DNA of 64,000 bases from the NCBI RefSeq assembly GCF_000439085.1, contig NZ_AUUA01000015.1:1-64000 (forward strand), written 5' to 3'. Position numbers and translations under genes: made by a program. The DNA is from Leminorella grimontii ATCC 33999 = DSM 5078. Its GTDB lineage: Bacteria > Pseudomonadota > Gammaproteobacteria > Enterobacterales > Enterobacteriaceae. The notes beneath the pieces were generated by a model. That model saw nothing but the letters and a program-made list of their open reading frames with translations. It had not been told where the DNA came from and did not search any database. Shown here in pieces: positions 25,121-33,161 of the stretch. Position 1 is the first letter of the stretch; the number at the start of each line of letters is the position of its first letter.

Positions 25121-25163
25121 CCTTGTACTCTTGATAGAAGATGAAGTTATCAAGAGTATAAGG
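25121..25163 (-). promoter_or_regulatory. hairpin covering the ribosome binding site of the GGDEF gene
   Basis: On the minus strand CCTTATACTCTTGATA (25163-25148) and TATCAAGAGTACAAGG (25136-25121) pair over 15 of 16 positions around an 11-nt loop. The 3' arm ends at the ATG of the GGDEF gene and contains both possible Shine-Dalgarno stretches (AAGAG and AAGG). Translation would need the stem to open. Regulation by temperature, a small RNA or a protein is inference. Confidence 0.7.
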
Positions 25164-25218
25164 CAAGAATCTTATTAGCTGTTATAAATTTCCGATCAAA
25201 AATAGAAATTATCTTTTA

Positions 25219-25542
25219 TTAAAAATAAGATGATAATCCAGTTTTTAATAGCATAAAAATAGCTAAGCTTAGCACGACGGAAATTAGCGTGTTTCGAATA
25301 AACATTGCCAGCAATATAGAAAAAATCGCGCCGATAAAATAAGGATTAAGCGGGATGTCTCTAAAGCCGCCGTCGTTTAAAAATATAATCGGTGCGCAGA
25401 TAGCCGTTAAAATGGCCGGTATCGAGAAACTCAGCAGCTTTTTAATCACCGGGCTTAGCTTAATAGGCAAGCTGGGCTCGAGAAAAACGTAGCGATTGAA
25501 GAAAACGACCAGCGCGGTAGAGATAATAATTACCCAAATCAT
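25219..25542 (-). CDS. azlD: AzlD family branched-chain amino acid transport protein
   Basis: The small partner of AzlC in a two-component branched-chain amino acid exporter. From the ATG at 25542 the product is 107 residues (MIWVIIISTALVVFF), with four hydrophobic helices and the conserved FSIPAILTAICAPIIF segment. A longer in-frame opening upstream is just antisense-like read-through of azlC in another frame and is not used. It overlaps the azlC stop by 4 bp (ATGA), giving translational coupling. The name is by family; the substrate is not proven. Confidence 0.85.
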   Translation of the reverse strand: MIWVIIISTALVVFFNRYVFLEPSLPIKLSPVIKKLLSFSIPAILTAICAPIIFLNDGGFRDIPLNPYFIGAIFSILLAMFIRNTLISVVLSLAIFMLLKTGLSSYF

Positions 25543-26258
25543 GCCTTTTCTCCAATAGCAAGTGACGTAATTAACCCGGCGAACATGGCGATGACGCCTG
25601 AAATAATCAAGGAGCTCGGAACCTGAAAATAGCCCAGAACGACCGACAGAATCAGTGCGGTGAGCACACAGACCAGCGTGGGCAGGCTTTTTATCAGGGG
25701 AACGACAATGACGATAAAGGTTGCGGCGATGGAAAAGTCTAAGCCGTAGCTTCCCAAATCCTCTATCTGCGTAGCGGCTACGGCGCCGGCCAGCGTTGAG
25801 GCGAGCCAGAATAGATAAAAGAACAGCCCGATCCCCAGTGCGTACCAACGGTCAAAGTTTTTCTCCCGGCGCTCGCCTATCAGAGCGAACAGCTCATCCG
25901 TCAGTAGAAAACCCAAAATCAGACGCCAGCGTAGCGGCAGCGGCGCAATGCGTTCACGCATCGTCAGGCCGTAGAGCAGGTGCTGTGACGAGATAAAAAA
26001 GGCCGAAATAAGGATAGCAACGAGCCCTGAACCCGCTTTAATCATGCCCATGGTGGCCAGTTGGGTCGCGCCGGCAAAGATAATGGCCGACATTCCAACC
26101 CCCTGCGCCGCCGTAAGCCCGGTTTCAATCGCCATTGAGCCGGCTAACAGGCCCCATGGCAAAACGGCCAGGCTCAGCGGCAGTATAGCGATACAGCCTT
26201 TAACAAAGCTGAGCCAGGGAGAATGAGGAGGGTTTGTGTCTGACGTAAGTTCACTCAT
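25539..26258 (-). CDS. azlC: AzlC family branched-chain amino acid exporter subunit
   Basis: The 239-residue membrane protein of the AzlC/YgaZ family starts MSELTSDTNPPHSPWLSFVKGC. It shows the conserved LPWGLLAGSMAIETGLT and the IFAGATQLATMGMI motif in the second helix, about seven helices in all. Together with AzlD it should export valine, isoleucine, leucine or analogues. The operon azlCD diverges from mdaB. Confidence 0.87.
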   Translation of the reverse strand: MSELTSDTNPPHSPWLSFVKGCIAILPLSLAVLPWGLLAGSMAIETGLTAAQGVGMSAIIFAGATQLATMGMIKAGSGLVAILISAFFISSQHLLYGLTMRERIAPLPLRWRLILGFLLTDELFALIGERREKNFDRWYALGIGLFFYLFWLASTLAGAVAATQIEDLGSYGLDFSIAATFIVIVVPLIKSLPTLVCVLTALILSVVLGYFQVPSSLIISGVIAMFAGLITSLAIGEKA

Positions 26259-26404
26259 AGTTAGCGGCCTGTTTCCTTTTTTATTTTTGTGAGGGAACTC
26301 ACCATCTTGAATGAAATTATGCTATTCGCCAAGCGCAAAGGGAGCATTTTCTCTACCTCTTTAGCTATTTTTCATTTAACAGACGAAACGGGTTTGAGGA
26401 ATTG

Positions 26405-26419
26405 TTGACTGTGAGTCAA
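26405..26419. promoter_or_regulatory. perfect 15-bp palindrome in the azlC-mdaB divergent spacer
   Basis: TTGACT-GTG-AGTCAA is a perfect dyad about 110 bp before mdaB and 150 bp before azlC. Its left arm also resembles a -35 hexamer, but no good -10 follows at normal spacing. It is a candidate binding site for an unknown regulator. Confidence 0.45.
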
Positions 26420-26531
26420 TTATCTTATGCGATTATTGTGGTTTTTCCGTTCAATAGGGCGAGTAGAATAGAGCCTAATCCATTCAGCGGCGCTTGGCCG
26501 CAGACTCTTTCTTATCGGACGGAACAATATT

Positions 26532-27113
26532 ATGAGCAACGTTTTAATCGTCAACGGCATGAAAAAATTTGCCCACTCTAACGGCGAACTGAATATGACT
26601 TTACACCGCGCGGCGGTTGAAACGCTGCAAGGGTTGGGCCACAGCGTAAAAGAAACCATTGTCGACCGCGGCTATGAGATCGAAGAAGAGATCGAAAAGT
26701 ACCTGTGGGCCGATACCGTCATCTATCAACAGCCCGGCTGGTGGATGGGCGCGCCGTGGATCCTGAAAAAGTACATTGACGACGTGTTTACCGCCGGGCA
26801 CGGTCGCCTGTATGAAAACGACGGGCGTACGCGTTCTGATGACGCTAAAAAATACGGTTCCGGCGGCCTGATCCAGGGCAAAACCTACATGCTGTCCGTA
26901 ACCTGGAACGCGCCGGAAGAGGCGTTTACCGATCCAGAACAGTTCTTTGAGGGCGTCGGCGTTGACGGCGTCTATCTGCCGTTCCATAAGGCCAACCAGT
27001 TTTTAGGCATGTCGCCGCTGCCGACTTTCCTGTGCACCGACGTGATGAAGCGTCCTGATGTGGAAAACAACCTTAAGCGTTTGAATGAGCACCTGACGAA
27101 GGTATTTGGATAA
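26532..27113 (+). CDS. mdaB: NADPH:quinone oxidoreductase MdaB
   Basis: MdaB is a cytosolic FAD-dependent two-electron quinone reductase of the flavodoxin-like NQO family that protects against quinone redox cycling. The 193-residue product is the same length as E. coli MdaB. It shares MSNVLIVNGMKKFAHSNGELN, PGWWMGAPWILKKYIDDVF, KKYGSGGLIQGKTYMLS and GVDGVYLPFHKANQFLGM. It is a single gene with its own terminator, divergent from azlCD. Confidence 0.95.
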   Translation: MSNVLIVNGMKKFAHSNGELNMTLHRAAVETLQGLGHSVKETIVDRGYEIEEEIEKYLWADTVIYQQPGWWMGAPWILKKYIDDVFTAGHGRLYENDGRTRSDDAKKYGSGGLIQGKTYMLSVTWNAPEEAFTDPEQFFEGVGVDGVYLPFHKANQFLGMSPLPTFLCTDVMKRPDVENNLKRLNEHLTKVFG

Positions 27114-27134
27114 GTAGGCGAAATCTGCTTTTTA

Positions 27135-27164
27135 AAACGGTCATTTTTTAATGACCGTTTTTTT
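27135..27164 (+). terminator. rho-independent terminator of mdaB
   Basis: A 10-bp perfect stem, AAACGGTCAT (27135-27144) with ATGACCGTTT (27151-27160), is followed by TTTT. Confidence 0.95.
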
Positions 27165-27213
27165 ACCCACGCGTTAAGATAGGCGTTTCACCGTTGGAAC
27201 TGGGGGCCGTCGT

Positions 27214-28041
27214 ATGCAAAGTGCGCTTGGGCAAGTAAAGTCGGTTAAACAGGGATACTGGCGAAGCCAATTTTTGCCGCACGTGGAGCTGCGCTCGACC
27301 TATCAAAGCCGCGTGGGGTACGGAGAGCATCTCCACCGGGCGTTTTCCATCGGCGCTATTCTTGAGGGACAAACCTGCGTACGCTACCTCGGGCAGGAAA
27401 AACGAGCCCAGGCCGGAGAGCTGGCGCTGATTGAACCCGGCGCTGCGCATAGCTGTAATCCGATAGGCGAGCAGGCCCGAAGTTATCATATGCTCTATAT
27501 TAACGCCGACTGGTGCCTTGAGCGCCTCTCTTCCCTTTTAGATTCGCGGGTTGAACGCCTGCGCTGTTCCTGTTTTTCTATAAACGATCCCGCCCTGTTT
27601 TCACGCTACCTGTCGCTGGTCGATGCGCTGATGCAGCGAGAGCCGCAGGCTTGGGAACGTGCGCTTGCGGCGTTTATAGACCCATTGATGCTTCGCTACT
27701 GCTCGCCCGACTTACCGTCGACGGAACGCGGCGCGGTTCGTTTTATGCGCAGCCGTCTGCAGGAAAGCCTGTCGTCGCCGCCAACGCTTGCCGAACTGGC
27801 GAACGATCTCAGCCTTCGGCCTGAAACGCTGATCCGCGCCTTTTATCGAGAGGTCGGCATGACGCCCCATGCCTATGTCAACAGCCTGCGCATCGAGTGG
27901 GCAAAGTCGCTGCTTAAAGAAGGGGAAAGCATTGCCGATACGGCGCAGACGGTAGGGTTTAGCGATCAAAGCCACTTTCACAAGCGCTTTGTCGCCGCGA
28001 CCGCCGCCACGCCGGGGCAGTATCTGCTTAATATACCCTAA
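27214..28041 (+). CDS. AraC family transcriptional regulator
   Basis: The 275-residue protein has an N-terminal AraC-type cupin sensor (HLHRAFSIGAILEGQTCVRYLG ... LIEPGAAHSCNP) and a C-terminal double helix-turn-helix (LAELANDLSLRPETLIRAFYREVG; IADTAQTVGFSDQSHFHKRF). It lies upstream of a LysE-type exporter on the same strand, a frequent pairing in which the regulator activates the exporter. The last codons and the stop (ATA CCC TAA) come from the terminal repeat of the ERIC element that begins at 28032, so the C-terminus may have been altered by its insertion. Confidence 0.88.
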   Translation: MQSALGQVKSVKQGYWRSQFLPHVELRSTYQSRVGYGEHLHRAFSIGAILEGQTCVRYLGQEKRAQAGELALIEPGAAHSCNPIGEQARSYHMLYINADWCLERLSSLLDSRVERLRCSCFSINDPALFSRYLSLVDALMQREPQAWERALAAFIDPLMLRYCSPDLPSTERGAVRFMRSRLQESLSSPPTLAELANDLSLRPETLIRAFYREVGMTPHAYVNSLRIEWAKSLLKEGESIADTAQTVGFSDQSHFHKRFVAATAATPGQYLLNIP

Positions 28042-28302
28042 ATAATTCTAGTTGTAGGAAGGCGGCAAGGGAGTGACAAATTCGTCGGGAACGAATTTGA
28101 CCAGCCGAAGGCTGGCCTCCGGTGAGAGGCAGGAGCCTCTCATTAATCCCCAGGAGCTTACATAAGTAAGTGACTGGGGTGAACGACAAATCTGTCTGGA
28201 ACAGATTTGAACGCCGTTTGCGGCGGCCCGCAAGGGCGAGGCCCATGGATGGGCCGAGTATTTACAGCCAACGCATCTACAACTTGAAGTATGACGGGTA
28301 TA
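28032..28302 (+). repeat. ERIC element with two internal palindromic insertions
   Basis: The element is bounded by TATACCC (28032-28038) and GGGTATA (28296-28302). It carries the diagnostic ERIC core around 28144-28185, including CCCCAGGAGCTTACATAAG and TAAGTGACTGGGGTGA, and the outer arms AAATAATTCTAGTTGTAGG and ACGCATCTACAACTTGAAG. A standard ERIC is about 127 bp; this one is 271 bp. Each half holds an insertion of about 70-80 bp made of small dyads, notably AAATTCGT-N4-AACGAATTT on the left and AAATCTGT-N4-AACAGATTT on the right. It is probably transcribed and highly folded. Confidence 0.9.
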
Positions 28303-28378
28303 GATCAATTTTTGACAATCCATAGCCCTCCCTCGAAGGCTAAAGTCTTTCCGGTGTTTCACAACCGGATAGGACCTT

Positions 28379-29011
28379 ATGATAAACGAATGGTTACCGT
28401 CGGCGTTTCTTCCGCTGGCGCTGGCGCACGGCGTTGCGCTTTTAAGCCCTGGCCCCGACTTTTTTCTGTTGACCGGCTACGCGATACGCTATCGGCTTCG
28501 CGGCAGCGCGTTCATCTGTTTAGGCATCGCGCTGGGCAACGCAGTTTATATCGCTGTAGCCATCGTCGGATTTCGCAGCGTTGCCGGCGCACAGGGGCTG
28601 TTTACGCTAATTCAGGCGGCGGGGGCGCTCTATTTGCTTTATATTGGAACGCAGCTGCTGAAAAGCCGCCCCGGAGAACTTACTCTCAATACGGCGTCAG
28701 GCGGCGTTTCAGCCTTCAGGCAGCTGGCGCTTGGGCTCGGGTCATCGCTGCTGAATCCTAAAAATGCGCTGTTCTATATGAGCCTGATGACCTCCATACT
28801 CGGAAGCCAGGTAACGCTAACACAGCAGATTGGTTGCGGTATCTGGATGTTTTTCGCCGTGCTGCTTTGGGATCTGCTGGTGGCGTCGGCGATTGGCCTT
28901 CCTGTCGTACAAGAACGGCTTGGACGCTGGCTACACTGGATAGAGCGCGGCGCGGGCGCTGTTTTAGTCGCAATGGGGCTGGGCCTGATGGTTGATATTG
29001 CCATAACGTAA
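28379..29011 (+). CDS. LysE/RhtB family amino acid exporter
   Basis: The 210-residue inner-membrane protein has six predicted helices. The family motif SPGPDFFLLTGYA is near residue 23, and the conserved SSLLNPKNALFYMSL is near residues 120-135. LysE/RhtB proteins export amino acids or their analogues. It lies downstream of the AraC regulator, separated by the ERIC element, and 27 bp upstream of an oxidoreductase gene it is probably transcribed with. Substrate unknown. Confidence 0.9.
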   Translation: MINEWLPSAFLPLALAHGVALLSPGPDFFLLTGYAIRYRLRGSAFICLGIALGNAVYIAVAIVGFRSVAGAQGLFTLIQAAGALYLLYIGTQLLKSRPGELTLNTASGGVSAFRQLALGLGSSLLNPKNALFYMSLMTSILGSQVTLTQQIGCGIWMFFAVLLWDLLVASAIGLPVVQERLGRWLHWIERGAGAVLVAMGLGLMVDIAIT

Positions 29012-29038
29012 TGACGTAAACCGGTTAAGGAGCAAACA

Positions 29039-30031
29039 ATGCCAAAACAAACGCTGTCGTGGTGCTGGTCGCAGCCCGGAGAGCCGGACTCTCTGTCTTT
29101 GAGCCATACCGAACTCCCCGAGCTCGGTGGCGATGATATCGTTGTTGCCAATCGGGTCATCGGCCTGAATCCCGTCGACTGGAAGTTTATCGCTCAGCCT
29201 TTTAACCTCTGGGAGCCGGGACATATCCCCGGCGTCGATGGAATGGGGACCGTTGTGGCGCTGGGCGATCGCGTGCGCCATCTGCGCATCGGCAGCCGCG
29301 TTTGTTACCATACCAACCTGCGTACGAACGGCAGTTTTAGCCATCATACCGTGATTTCCGCCAAGGCGGCGATCCCCGTTCCTGAATCCGTAACCGACGA
29401 AGCGGCGGCCGCGCTTCCCTGCCCAGGGCTGACGGCATGGCAGGCAATGAAAAAGGCGCCGGACCTTAAGGGTAAGCGCGTTTTGGTCAGCGGCGCGGGC
29501 GGATCCGTGGGCTCAATACTGACCCAGCTGCTGATTGAGCAGGGCGCCCTGGTTTACGCCACAGCTAGCGAGATTAATCATGCGCGGCTTGGGCATTGGG
29601 GCGTCGTTGCGGCGTTCGACTACCGTCAGAGCGACTGGCGGCAGCAGCTGCGTCAACAGTTGGGCTCTCACGCGCTGCACGCCGCGTTTGATATGGTTAG
29701 CGGCGAACATGCCGCCACGCTCGCACCGCTTCTTGGTTACTATGGCCACCTGGTTTGCGTGCAGGATCGCGTTAGCTCATCGCCCGTCGGTGCGTTTACT
29801 ACCTGCCTGTCCCTGCATGAGATCGTGCTGGGGGCTATGCATCAGCACGGCAGCGACGCCCAGTGGGCCGAACTGGTTCTGGCCGGGCAGGGGCTTTTGG
29901 AGAGCGTCTCTCGCGGCGCGTTGACGCTGCCGCCTTTTGACGTCAGCCCGTTTGACGCGCTGCCGGAAAGCCTGATGCGCCTTAAGCGTAACGATCGCGC
30001 GCTTAAATATCTGATTAGAATAGAGTCATAG
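29039..30031 (+). CDS. zinc-independent alcohol dehydrogenase / quinone reductase-like protein
   Basis: The 330-residue protein of the medium-chain dehydrogenase family has an N-terminal GroES-like domain (IGLNPVDWKFI, HIPGVDGMGTVVALG) and a Rossmann NADPH site (GKRVLVSGAGGSVGSILTQLL, about residues 145-165). Zinc-binding cysteines are lacking, which places it with quinone oxidoreductases and enoyl reductases. A good GGAG site precedes it. It is in line after the LysE gene, with rnz following 25 bp later. The substrate is not predictable. Confidence 0.83.
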   Translation: MPKQTLSWCWSQPGEPDSLSLSHTELPELGGDDIVVANRVIGLNPVDWKFIAQPFNLWEPGHIPGVDGMGTVVALGDRVRHLRIGSRVCYHTNLRTNGSFSHHTVISAKAAIPVPESVTDEAAAALPCPGLTAWQAMKKAPDLKGKRVLVSGAGGSVGSILTQLLIEQGALVYATASEINHARLGHWGVVAAFDYRQSDWRQQLRQQLGSHALHAAFDMVSGEHAATLAPLLGYYGHLVCVQDRVSSSPVGAFTTCLSLHEIVLGAMHQHGSDAQWAELVLAGQGLLESVSRGALTLPPFDVSPFDALPESLMRLKRNDRALKYLIRIES

Positions 30032-30056
30032 TGTTAAGCAAGGAAAAGAACGACTA

Positions 30057-30971
30057 ATGGAACTCCTCTTTTTAGGCACCGGCGCAGGGACGCCGTCCAG
30101 GCTGCGCAACGTGAGCAGCGTTGCGCTGACGCTAACGGATGAAGGCGGCTCGGTCTGGCTGTTTGACTGCGGCGAAGGCACCCAGCACCGGATCCTGCGT
30201 ACCGCCATAAGCCCGGGTAAGATTGAGAAAATATTCATCACTCACCTGCACGGCGACCACATCTTTGGCCTGCCTGGCCTGTTGACCAGCCGCTCCATGC
30301 TTGGCACGAACGGCGCGCTGATGCTCTATGGGCCAACGGGCATTAAGGCCTATGTGGAAATCGCGCTGGCGACCAGTGCCTCCTACTTAACCTACCCGCT
30401 GGAGATTGTGGAGTTTGAACCGGGCGTTATCCATCAGGACGACCGGTTTTGCGTCACGGCGCTGCCGTTAAACCACGTAGTGCCCAGCTTTGGCTATCGC
30501 ATTGAGGAATCGGACCGGCCAGGTTCGCTTGACGCCGCGCGCCTCAAGGCCGCAGGCATTAGGCCGGGGCCGCTGTTTCAGCGCCTGAAAGCGGCAGAGC
30601 GCGTTCAGCTTGACGACGGTAGAATTATCGATGGGCGGGACTTTCTGGGGCCCTCGATTAAGGGGCGAAAGGTGGCGATTTTTGGCGATACGGCGCCGGC
30701 GGAAAACGCCTCGCTGCTGGCAAACGGCGTAGATCTCATGGTGCACGAAGCGACGCTGGAAGCCTCCATGGCGGAACGGGCCAACGGGCGTGGGCATTCG
30801 ACTACCCGCCAAGCCGCGCAGGCGGCAAAAGACGCCGGCGCCAAGCGCCTTATCGTTACCCACCTGAGTCCGCGCTACGGCAAAGAAGATGAGGAACGCC
30901 TGCTTGAGGAATGCCGTACGGTTTTTCCCAATACGGAAATGGCCGCCGACCTGACGTCGTTTACGGTATAA
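30057..30971 (+). CDS. rnz: ribonuclease Z / RNase BN
   Basis: This is a zinc phosphodiesterase of the metallo-beta-lactamase fold that trims tRNA 3' ends (ElaC/RNase BN). The 304-residue product has the usual length. It shows the FLGTGAGTPS start, the metal motif HLHGDH (about residues 63-68), further ligands near GDTA and VHEATL, and the terminal HLSPRYGKE. The start at 30057 has an AGGAAAA site. It was previously called elaC or rbn in E. coli. Confidence 0.95.
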   Translation: MELLFLGTGAGTPSRLRNVSSVALTLTDEGGSVWLFDCGEGTQHRILRTAISPGKIEKIFITHLHGDHIFGLPGLLTSRSMLGTNGALMLYGPTGIKAYVEIALATSASYLTYPLEIVEFEPGVIHQDDRFCVTALPLNHVVPSFGYRIEESDRPGSLDAARLKAAGIRPGPLFQRLKAAERVQLDDGRIIDGRDFLGPSIKGRKVAIFGDTAPAENASLLANGVDLMVHEATLEASMAERANGRGHSTTRQAAQAAKDAGAKRLIVTHLSPRYGKEDEERLLEECRTVFPNTEMAADLTSFTV

Positions 30972-30993
30972 CCCACGGATTTTTTATGAAGAA

Positions 30994-31039
30994 TTGTTAG
31001 AGCTAACTTTTTAACATTATACTGGAAACAGTGTTCCAA
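30994..31039 (+). promoter_or_regulatory. kdgR promoter with a KdgR-box-like palindrome
   Basis: TTGTTA (30994-30999) and TATACT (31018-31023) are 18 bp apart. Directly downstream, TGGAAACAGTGTTCCA (31023-31038) closely resembles the GAAACA-N-TGTTTC palindrome bound by KdgR. This suggests that kdgR represses itself. The consensus is recalled from literature on pectinolytic enterobacteria. Confidence 0.65.
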
Positions 31040-31076
31040 TTTTTCTGAAACGAAACCCGAAACAGGTGGCAGCGCC

Positions 31077-31868
31077 ATGGCGGCAGAGGATTTAGATAAA
31101 CAGCCGGATTCCGTCTCTTCCGTGCTGAAAGTGTTTGGCATTTTGAACGCGCTGGGCGATGAGCGCGATATCGGCATTTCCGAGCTGGCGCAGCGGGTAA
31201 TGATGTCAAAAAGCACCGTCTATCGTTTTTTGCAGACGATGAAAGCGCTGGGCTACGTTAGCCAGGAAGAAGAAACGGAAAAGTACTCGCTAACCCTCAA
31301 GCTGTTTGAGCTGGGCTCGAAGGCGCTTGTGCACGTCGACGCGATCCGCTATGCCAACGGCCCGATGCGCGAGCTTTCGCGGCAAACTAAAGAGGCCATC
31401 CACCTCGGCGCGTTGGATGACGACGCCATCATCTACATCCACAAGATAGACTCGCAGTACAATCTGCGCATGTATTCCCGCATCGGTCGCCGTAATCCCG
31501 TTCACTCCACCGCGATCGGCAAAGTGCTGATGGCCTGGTGCGAGCCCGGCCTTCGCGAGGATACGTTGGCTAAAATTACCTTTAGTCCCGGAACCGGTAA
31601 GGCCGTTCAGAGTAAGGAGGCGTTGCTGCCCCTGCTGGAAAACGTGCGGGCGCAGGGGTATGCCGAGGATGTAGAAGAGCAGGAGGAGGGCGTGCGCTGC
31701 ATCGCGGTGCCGGTGTTTGACCGCTTTGGCGTCGTAAACCTGGGCCTAAGCCTCTCTCTGCCGACGGTTCGCTTCAGCGAAGAGGGCAAGCCTGCACTGA
31801 TTGCCTTACTGCACGCGGCCGCGCGCAACGTATCGTCACAGCTGGGCTATCACGACTACCCGTTCTGA
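31077..31868 (+). CDS. kdgR: IclR family repressor KdgR
   Basis: KdgR represses genes for uptake and breakdown of pectin- and glucuronate-derived sugars, with 2-keto-3-deoxygluconate as inducer. The 263-residue protein is the E. coli length and near-identical in key stretches: LDKQPDSVSSVLKVFGIL, the helix-turn-helix ELAQRVMMSKSTVYRFLQTM, MYSRIGRRNPVHSTAIGKVL, and the C-terminal QLGYHDYPF. A candidate operator overlaps its own promoter. No KDG or pectin catabolic genes lie in this window. Confidence 0.96.
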   Translation: MAAEDLDKQPDSVSSVLKVFGILNALGDERDIGISELAQRVMMSKSTVYRFLQTMKALGYVSQEEETEKYSLTLKLFELGSKALVHVDAIRYANGPMRELSRQTKEAIHLGALDDDAIIYIHKIDSQYNLRMYSRIGRRNPVHSTAIGKVLMAWCEPGLREDTLAKITFSPGTGKAVQSKEALLPLLENVRAQGYAEDVEEQEEGVRCIAVPVFDRFGVVNLGLSLSLPTVRFSEEGKPALIALLHAAARNVSSQLGYHDYPF

Positions 31869-31938
31869 ACGGCGCTTCATGCCGGCTTCACACGTGTCGT
31901 ATAACTTCCTCGTCTATTAATAAACGGGGAGATTTACA

Positions 31939-33006
31939 ATGGACTGTTATGACGTCGCCATTATTGGCTTAGGCCCGGCAGGCGCAACGCTGGCGCGATT
32001 GCTGAGTGAGAAACTTAGGGTTATCGCGCTGGACAAAAAGCGCGCAAGTGGAAGCGAAGGATTTCAAAAGCCCTGCGGCGGACTGCTGGCGCCGGACGCA
32101 CAGCGCGCCTTTATTCGCTTTGGGCTTAACCTGCCGACCAGCGTTATCGCCAACCCGCAGATTTTCAGCGTCAAAACGCTGGACACCCAGACCGGCATTA
32201 CCTGTAACTATCAGCGCAGCTACATCAACATCAATCGCCACGCCTTCGACCTGTGGATGAAGTCGCTGGTGCCCGAACGCGTGGAAGTCCATCATGATAC
32301 GCTGTGCAAGCGCCTTGAGCGCACGGATGAGGGCTACCATGTGACCTTTGTAGAAGACGGCGAAGAAAAGCGTATCCACGCTCGCTATCTGGTCGGCGCC
32401 GACGGCGCTAACTCGATGGTCCGCCGCTATCTCTATCCCCGGCATGAAATTCGCCGCTATCAGGCTATCCAGCAGTGGTTTGAAGATAAACATCCCGTCC
32501 CGTTTTACTCCTGTCTGTTTGATAACGACGTGACGGATTGCTACGCCTGGAGCATCAGTAAGGACGGCTACTTTATCTTTGGCGGCGCGTTCCCGATGAA
32601 GGAGGGGCGCGAACGCTATGACATGCTGAAAGAGAAGGTGGAGCTCCACCGTTTTACCTTTGGCACCGCGTTGAAAAGCGAAAAGTGCACCGTGCTGTGC
32701 CCGTCCGGCTGGCGAGACTTCGTCTGCGGCAAAGACGACGCGTTTTTGATTGGTGAAGCGGCGGGCTTTATCAGCGCCAGCTCGCTGGAGGGAATTAGCT
32801 ACGCGCTAGACAGCGCGGAGCTGCTGAGCCGAATATTGAATAAGGGCGGAACGTCTTTGAATCCGTCCTACCGAAAGAGCACGTTCAGGCTGAGGCTCAA
32901 GCTGCTGAGCAAGGTGTTCAAGGCTAGAATTCTGACAACGCCATGGTTACGAAAGCTTATTATGAAAAGCCGAATCAGCCACATTGAGCAGGCGTCAGCG
33001 CGTTAG
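31939..33006 (+). CDS. FAD-dependent oxidoreductase, geranylgeranyl reductase-like
   Basis: The 355-residue flavoprotein has an N-terminal dinucleotide-binding motif ([18 protein letters not shown]), the [15 protein letters not shown] motif around residues 155-170, and the C-terminal [19 protein letters not shown] typical of the PHBH-fold geranylgeranyl reductase/halogenase group. A CPCGG-like stretch ([12 protein letters not shown]) follows the first domain. The start has a GGGGAG site. It lies between kdgR and a dehydrogenase with no obvious pathway partner; its substrate is unknown. Confidence 0.8.
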   Translation: MDCYDVAIIGLGPAGATLARLLSEKLRVIALDKKRASGSEGFQKPCGGLLAPDAQRAFIRFGLNLPTSVIANPQIFSVKTLDTQTGITCNYQRSYININRHAFDLWMKSLVPERVEVHHDTLCKRLERTDEGYHVTFVEDGEEKRIHARYLVGADGANSMVRRYLYPRHEIRRYQAIQQWFEDKHPVPFYSCLFDNDVTDCYAWSISKDGYFIFGGAFPMKEGRERYDMLKEKVELHRFTFGTALKSEKCTVLCPSGWRDFVCGKDDAFLIGEAAGFISASSLEGISYALDSAELLSRILNKGGTSLNPSYRKSTFRLRLKLLSKVFKARILTTPWLRKLIMKSRISHIEQASAR

Positions 33007-33161
33007 GTTCTCCGCGTATAGTGATGAGGCACGGTCTGGAACGCGTTGTCAGGCAATATCGGAAATTAGAGGTCAGGCAAGGTTTTTATATCGGGCAGCG
33101 TGTACATTCTCGACATCTTAATCCTATATAACCGATTGATTGAATGGAGTTTATGCTGATT

